Part shown: piece after piece, positions 57,716-64,000 of the stretch
Layout of the letters: each line of letters opens with the position of its first letter
Position numbering within the stretch: the stretch's first letter is position 1
Made by a program: the position numbers and the translations under genes
From: Talinum fruticosum
Taxonomy: Eukaryota; Streptophyta; Magnoliopsida; Caryophyllales; Talinaceae
Direction of reading: 5' to 3'
DNA length: 64,000 nt
NCBI GenBank assembly: GCA_021018815.1
Contig: JAITYX010000002.1
Span: 14,415,001-14,479,000 of the forward strand
Notes under the pieces: model-generated
Databases searched by the model: none
The model's input: only the letters and a program-made list of their open reading frames with translations
What the model was told of the DNA's origin: nothing

Positions 57716-60700
57716 CAGACTTTGTGACAACAATTGAGTATACTTTAAGCAACAATCTGTATATACAGCTCACAATGCTGATATATAAGTATTTCACTGT
57801 CCAGAGTGCTGGTACAGAACTATCTCATGCTGGATTGAGGTACTTCCTAGATTTAACAAAACAGAAAAGCCAGTTAGCTACATTCTAGATAATATGACAA
57901 GAGAGGAATTTCATAAATTGTGGTAGTATTGGCATGCAAAGATAGTTTTCTAAGATAAAAAGGGTAACATAAAGGGTCCCAAACCTTTTCATAGCAGGGG
58001 CTGCTTATAAGCTCCCACTCTACCCAATATCCAGGGCTCAGGTTATGCACTTAGAGTATCTCCATGGTATTTATTCAGAAGATATCACTTATTTGACAGA
58101 AAACAAACAATGATAGAACTTTATTCAAGCAGCTCAAGCCAAATCATTTTTTGAATAAAATATTTCTTTCACTTTCCCCAAAATGAAAAAGAAAGGGAGA
58201 CTTTTAAAGCTGTTCGAACTTGCAGATAGATTCAAATCACTGGATAGACATAGATTGTGAAATAGTGCTACCGCCAGTTTACAGAAGCGCAAGGCAGAAT
58301 GAGGAAATGTGGGTTCCTGGAGACAATAGGCGAAGTGCAAAACTCCAAGGAGAAGGAACACAGATCAGAGGCATGAAAGACCGGAGGCAGAAATCCTAAG
58401 ATATTGGGAAAATATAGATTTGGATAGAATGGGGGAGGGGATAGAAGCAGGTATGGAACGTCAAAAATAGAGATGAGGGGCAGAGCAAGGAAGAGAGAAG
58501 GTTGACAACAAAAGAAAGGAAGGTAATGGACAACATTTTACCTTCCAAACTGCATGTTGGTACCTATGAGCACATCATCTGCACCTCATGTACTCTGCTG
58601 TGTTTAGGACACTTGAGGCACTGAAGCTATTCCCCTAAGCAGCAGGCACACTTTTTAACCTTAAGGCACTATCGCCTATCTCAATCTTCTTTATGATAGT
58701 CACATAAGATTTATAATCTAGCCAGACACAAATCTTGATCATATTTAAGGGAATTTTCAAGTAGGGAGACAGGAAAAATGAAAATAAACTCAATACAAAA
58801 CAAACACAAGCCACTAGATTTATCAGTCACCAGCATGGTCATCACCATAGAATAATTAGCATATATGATAGGTCAAACAGTGACATGTCTAGAGAAAATA
58901 ACTATGCTTCACAAATTATCTTTAATGGAGAGAAAATTGCATGACTTACCAATTACTCAGTTATACAATGCTTTCCTACTGAATCACACATATAGTACAA
59001 TGCCCATATCAATCATAAAATGGGGACCATTTCCAACTCTCAGCAAATATAATATTACAGTATGCCATTGGCAAATTTAACCAAGGACAGAAACCAAACA
59101 AGGAGATGTAAAAGTCAACTTATTGCTTCCCAGGGTCTAAGTATGCCATGCTTTAATCTTTATTAGTATACAATAAGAAGGTCTGTGCATCATACTGTAA
59201 CACATTAGTCATCATCTCATAAACACCTATGTTAGACTGACTGCTTTCATCCTGATGCAGCGAGTCCACAAGAAATAACTTAAGAATTTTATTCAGCAGA
59301 TTTGAGCTATGAGAGGCTCATAAGTCATGATAGCACCAAGCTGAAGGAACATATTTGCATTGTATCTCACAGTTGATAAGTTGATATTTCAGTTCCTATA
59401 AGAGAGAGTCCACATCAGTTGATATTTCTTCTCTCTCACAATATATCAGCACCAACAATCTAAAGGGCAAGTAGATAATGGCCATCAGCAGCCAGGTTTC
59501 TAATTAACTGATAATGTTAAACATTATCTGTTTCAGGTGAAACAGAATCAGGCAAGATCAGCCCTTCCAAATTAGCAAAGAAAGACAGTAAATTATTCTC
59601 AATAGAGATATCCAACTGTATGTAATTCTATCAACAATTTATGAGAAGCCAAACAAGACAAGCTAAAACATGAATGAGTAAGTGAGAAAATAAGGTCAAG
59701 TAATCATTTCTTAGAAACTATTGGCAATACATCAGACTCAGCTATGTGAATGTCCCAGAATAAAGACACGAGAGAGGTGGAAAGTGGAGACTTGCACTAA
59801 AAATCTAGTTCAATTAAGCTACCCAATATAATATCATGTAAATGAAGTGCAGAAGGTAGCTAGCAAGAAAACTCCTACTGATCATCTATTCCTATGAGCC
59901 CTTCAAATTTCAACGGCGGCGGCTAAACAAATAAAACAATTACAAAGTCAGAAAATCTGATACTGAAGATTCAAGAATGAACTACAGTGTGAGATCAGCA
60001 ACTTTAGTTCACAAAGTTTAATCTCTCCACCTCTAGTTAATAGGACCTACATGTGCAAAATACATGATTGATGCAGAGGTAAAAACACAACTGACTGTGA
60101 AGGATATCACCAATATGCAACTTCTTTACCCTCGACTTTCCCAAATACACATAACCCTTCAACACAGTTTGATATCTCAAAAAAATCCTATTAATAAAGG
60201 GGGGTCAACAACAAATGTTTAGATACAAATCTTTCAAAAATGACTCTTTTGTAGGGCAGTCAAAGCTAGACTAGAGTAAAACATCTGTCTACATAAAGAT
60301 TCACCCATCAACATAAGCACTAAGAATTTCACTCGTTTGAATACAGAAGGGCTCTAGTTTCATCCTAAAACAAACTTTCAGCAAGAAACTACCAAGCAGA
60401 GAGTTGCCCACAAGGATACATGCTAATAAGTCACTCTTGGTTGATTAGTGTACAGAGTTTGTTGATACAAGACCATAGGCATCACATCTCGGGAACAAAT
60501 TGCTAGAAATAACCCCAAAAACGAAGAAAGAAAAAATTATGGCATGGCATTCAACATGCACCAGACCAAGGTCTCAAAAATTAAGTTTCCTTTCAGTATA
60601 ACTTGATCTGAAACAAAGAATCTTCATTCACTTCCTTCTTCTTCATCATCTCACTGGGACTAATCTTAAAGCATGCCCATATTGCATTTATTTCCTTCGC

Positions 60701-60775
60701 ATATGAAATTATCAGCAAAAAAGAAAAGAAGCCCCCAATCAAATCTCGCTCGGTAAGAGCTGAATTGCGCTGTAT

Positions 60776-60814
<39 letters not shown>

Positions 60815-61080
60815 CTCACTCACACACACACACTCTGAATCTCTGTCCCTCCAACTCCAAGTAATAAATATGGCCCAAAGTAGGGTTTCCGAGGGGCTTC
60901 GAGTATCAAACTAGTGAAGGAAGACAGAAAATCGGAGAACAAAAAGAACATGCAAAACGGGAAGATGAAAGGGGAACCCATAAATCATTCAATTTAAGCA
61001 AAAGGCTACAATGCTAACCGCAATGGAGAAAAGGAGAGAAATTTGGTCAGGAAATTCATAGTCGAAGAGCAGAAACTCAC
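57716..61080 (-). other. Probable long 5' UTR intron of the BPC gene
   Basis: No protein-coding signal over 3.3 kb between the coding start and a leader-like exon. Composition is intermediate, unlike the AT-rich intergenic DNA. A TATATACAG acceptor near 57757 could end the intron. BPC genes often have 5' UTR introns. It contains the (CT)n tract at 60778-60811. Confidence 0.5.
60778..60811. repeat. (CT)17 tract, GA repeat on the BPC coding strand
   Basis: About 17 CT units, followed at 60820-60832 by a short CA run. On the transcribed orientation of the BPC gene it reads GAGAGA, the recognition sequence class of BBR/BPC proteins. Confidence 0.95.
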
Positions 61081-61190
61081 AGGAATTTTGATAATTGCAG
61101 TTGCTGAATAAATGATCGGCGGAATACCCAAATCGAGAAACGCTTCGGTTGAAGGAAGCCCTTTGGCTGAAGAACGGAGATAGAGAGAGA
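61081..61190 (-). other. Probable 5' UTR exon 1 of the BPC gene
   Basis: The minus strand has a CT-rich leader (CTCTCTCTATCTCCG) running to a good donor, AAAATTCCT/GTGAGTTTC, at 61081. Leader-like composition, orientation and distance fit a non-coding first exon. Start site and splicing are inferred. Confidence 0.45.
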
Positions 61191-61450
61191 GAGTGGTGTG
61201 CTGCCTTAGTTTTGCATCTCGTGGGGCCCGCTTTCTTTTTCTTTTCTTTTTGGCCCCTCGAGCCCCCTTTTCTCCATCCTTTTTCCTTTGTATCTTTTTT
61301 ACGTACGGGTTCGGATCATCAAGCTTCCAGCTCGGGTGCGTACGAACCCATCGCGCAAACGCAAGCGAGAGTTTTTTTTTTTTTCCCTCTTGCGGTGTTT
61401 TTTTTTTTTAATAAGTTTTTAAGTATTAGAACTGTCAAAAATTCGTCTAA
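61191..61450. other. Probable BPC promoter region
   Basis: GC-richer stretch with pyrimidine runs and two poly-T tracts (61374-61384 and 61401-61410). No clear TATA box was identified. Long plus-strand frames here are Phe/Pro-rich and not credible. Confidence 0.35.
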
Positions 61451-61975
61451 GTGGATGTTTGGCCTAAATTTTAAAACTATTTTTGGATTCTAAAAACTGA
61501 AACTAGATCAAACACTAACTTTTAAAAAATTAAAACTGTTTTTCAAAAGTGATTTTGGAAAAAACTCCTCAAAAACGAAACAACAAATAATTATTTCGTT
61601 TTTAGTTTATGGAGAAACCGCCTCACAACCACCAAGAATCTCACTCGTCTCTCTCTCCTCTCTTTTTTTCGTTATTTACCTATTCTATCTCCTCTCTCTC
61701 TTTTATTTTGTTTTATCTTTATCTCTTACTCTAATAAATAAATAAATAAATATTATCTTATACAAAAAATATTAAATAATAATTATTATGTAAATAAAAA
61801 ATCAAATTATACTATAATAAATAGTGTAAACAAAACTAGGCCAAACAACTTATTATTCAAAAATATTTTCATATAAATTAGGTCAAACATTTCATAACTT
61901 TTTCAAAAACACTTTTAGAAAAACTGTTTTTCATAAACAAAAATATTTTTTTATAAATCAGGCCAAACAACACCT
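61451..61975. mobile_element. Fold-back element with GTTTGGCC ends
   Basis: The left arm GTGGATGTTTGGCCTAAATT and right arm read inward GGTGTTGTTTGGCCTGATTT are inverted copies about 525 bp apart. The interior repeats related phrases in both orientations (for example TTTTTCAAAAGTG and CACTTTTAGAAAAAC), so the whole can fold on itself. Non-coding. Superfamily not determined. Confidence 0.7.
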
Positions 61976-62861
61976 AACTTGACTATTAGAATTTATCCAA
62001 CTGTAAGACATTTGGAGTCTAATTAAACATTTTTTTGTCGAAATTGAAATTCTGGCCATACTTAGATTGTCAAGATTTTTTGTGACCAAAATAGGTTTGA
62101 ATAAGTGGATTTTGATGTATGTTACTGTCCAAGATCTCCACAATTTTTGTAAATTTTGAACAATTGAGTTCGAACATTGAAAATTCCGATTCAAATTCAG
62201 TCATATACATATTTCATTCATATTTTAAAAGGTTCAATTCTCGTATAATCAAATGCGGACATCAAACATTGTGGCTCAATTTTGGGCCCAATTAGGCTGC
62301 TTGAATCTGAAATTTTGATAGGGTTTGAATATGATGTTTTTGTTTAAATATCCCATACATTCACAATTGAAATGACCCAAACCAGCAAATGTGGAGGGGA
62401 GGAAAAAAATTTCGGATATCATTGGAGTTTTGCTTCAAAGCTGTTGATTTGGGTTGGTCGAATTGTCTAGTTTAAGGTCATTTCATGTATGGGTTATATT
62501 TTGGTCTATCAGTTCATCACATAAGGTTGCTAAAAAGACGCCAACAATTTCAGGTCAATTAACATCTGTATCACTTGGTTTAGTTGGTCAAATTCATATT
62601 CCAGTCATACTAAGTTTTCGTGCTTTTGATCCATTTCAGGTTCTAATAAAAACCGTAAAGCTAGAAAGAAGCCACCCCGGCCAACAATATGGACAACAAT
62701 TTTAAGGTGAATACGATGGGTCTTCTATTTATAGAAGCCGAGGTCTTACTCCTAAACTCATGATAAAACAAGCATCCAGGTCATGGAGCAATACAAGGGT
62801 TTTGAATGGAGTACATCCCGAGGAAGTTCTTATTCTGAGTTCACATAATCAGGGAAGAGAA
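61976..62861. other. Intergenic DNA and 3' flank of the reductase gene
   Basis: No gene seen. 62700-62861 is probably 3' UTR of the minus-strand aldo-keto reductase. Confidence 0.4.
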
Positions 62862-63963
62862 TCAAGCGTACAAATCTATTCCCCAGAACTTGGCAGGTTG
62901 GTTGGTCCGGTACTTGCGATCAATGCTTTTAATTAGTTCCATGTCTTCCTTTGTCAGCTCGAAATCAAAGACTTGGAAGTTCTCCTTCAATCTGTCCAAC
63001 TTTGATGTCTTCGGAATGACAATTGTATTGCGCTGAATGCCCCATTGAAGTGCAATCTGGGCTACTGTCTTCTTGTATTTTTCTGCCAGACCCTGATCAC
63101 AGTGGAGCGAGATTACATGAATATTCATGGCACAGGAGAATTGCCATAGAAAGTCTCGCTAAGCACATAAGAAAGCCAGAATCATTCACCTTAAGAACTG
63201 GATCATCCAAGCAAGAAACTGTGCCAAACCATTCAGCATTAGCAGTTGCACCTCCAAGAGGAGTGTGCGCAGTGACACAGATCCCATGTTTCTGGCAAAA
63301 TTTGACTAAGGAATCCCGTTGAAAGTACGGATGTGTTTCAATCTGGTTCACAGCAGGCTTTATTTTGGAATACGTTAAGCAGTCTCTTGTCAGAAAGATG
63401 TCATAGTTGCTGGAAAGTATTTACATTATCAGACATCATGTAACTTCAAATCACAGAAATATAAGAAAAATAGCTGTTTGAATTCAATATACCTGATACC
63501 AATGCTGCGAACAAGACCCTTAGTAACGAGATCTTCCATAGCATGCCAGGTGGTCTCCAAAGAAATAGTGATGTCAATGTCCAACACTCCATCCTCATCC
63601 AATGCACTTGCAGTAGTTCCTACTCCTGCGAGGAGGAAATACATGGAGAAGGCTTTCAATCTTTCTTTTCATAGCATGTCAGAATTATACAGGTTGCTTA
63701 CATCATACATTATAAGAAATGCTACTGACCATCTCATGGTACAAAATTAACAAATCAATTCTATTTTTACTCCAGCTATCTAAGGGATTAAGTGCATTGA
63801 AATGACACAACTCATAAACTAGAACTCAATAGTTTTGAAATTTACCAGTATGCTTTGTGGCTACGGGAAAGTGAATAAGGTACAAATCAAGATAATTGAG
63901 CTGGAGTTTCTTTAGACTGTCTTTACAGGCTTCATATACATGCCCATGGTCTGAGTTCCAAAG
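62862..63963 (-). CDS. NADPH-dependent aldose-6-phosphate reductase (AKR family), 3' part
   Basis: The last four exons of a gene that runs off the right edge: 63846-63963, 63493-63625, 63190-63409 and 62862-63092, all with GT-AG introns and consistent phases. The product closely resembles plant mannose-6-phosphate reductase / sorbitol-6-phosphate dehydrogenase, cytosolic enzymes that reduce hexose 6-phosphates to sugar-alcohol phosphates with NADPH. Seen here are LWNSDHGHV, YLDLYLIHFP with the catalytic His, NQIETHPYFQRDSLVKF, TAHTPLGGA, the cofactor-binding IPKTSKLDRLKEN, and the C-terminus WGIDLYA. The Asp, Tyr and Lys of the catalytic tetrad lie in exons outside the window. No frameshift or stop is present. 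Exact sugar-phosphate preference cannot be told, and the gene is also found in plants that do not make mannitol or sorbitol in quantity. Confidence 0.92.
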
Positions 63964-64000
63964 CTGCAACAGAAATGGTATGCTCAATGTGAGAACAATT

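Noticed and set aside
61149..61493. Phe/Pro-rich plus-strand frames of 72 and 114 residues
   Set aside because: Composition follows pyrimidine and poly-T runs in the probable BPC promoter; no domain or start context.
1..64000. CRISPR arrays, bacterial operons, viral replication genes
   Set aside because: None seen. Short repeats here are microsatellites, MITE interiors and segmental duplications, and gene structure is plant nuclear throughout.

Overview
This 64 kb window is nuclear DNA from a flowering plant, almost certainly a eudicot. The evidence is small GT-AG introns, AT-rich intergenic DNA full of microsatellites and short inverted-repeat transposons, and plant-only protein families: BAHD acyltransferases of the HSR201 / benzyl alcohol O-benzoyltransferase type, a VQ-motif protein, a class II BBR/BPC GAGA-binding factor, and a mannose-6-phosphate reductase / sorbitol-6-phosphate dehydrogenase-type aldo-keto reductase. 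Species cannot be fixed from this.

Layout. About 0-3.3 kb is AT-rich and carries a (TA)n tract and two adjacent PIF/Harbinger-like MITEs. About 3.4-11.8 kb holds two diverged copies of one segment, with splice-site remnants and a broken F-box gene fragment containing a snap-back inverted repeat. About 15-20.3 kb has a few isolated minus-strand exon candidates and a TATA/telo-box region, with no resolved gene. 21.4-22.3 kb holds a decayed DUF569-like (beta-trefoil) gene, followed by a 989 bp hAT-like element with an 8 bp target duplication.

25.3-49.4 kb is the core: five head-to-tail, minus-strand, three-exon BAHD acyltransferase copies, here called A to E. Only B reads through uninterrupted (458 residues). 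A and C carry single-base indels in homopolymers. D has lost its promoter, its N-terminus and everything from mid exon 2 to mid exon 3. E has frameshifts plus a His-to-Tyr change in the HXXXD catalytic motif. A second hAT-like element (854 bp, 8 bp target duplication) sits in the C unit but is absent from the paralogous D unit.

50-53 kb is intergenic, with a plastid 23S rRNA fragment and a Stowaway-like MITE. At 53.4-53.8 kb is an intact VQ-motif gene. At 56.6-61.2 kb is a BPC4-like transcription factor gene whose probable long 5' UTR intron contains a (GA)n tract, the kind of DNA its own product binds. 62.9-64 kb has the last four exons of the aldo-keto reductase, running off the right edge.

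Several otherwise good genes, including the BPC factor, are off by one base in G/C or A/T runs, so part of the apparent decay may be assembly error and should be tested before A, C or E is called a pseudogene. The genes do not form an operon-like system. The most interesting biology is the birth, death and exchange of sequence within the benzoyltransferase-type array.
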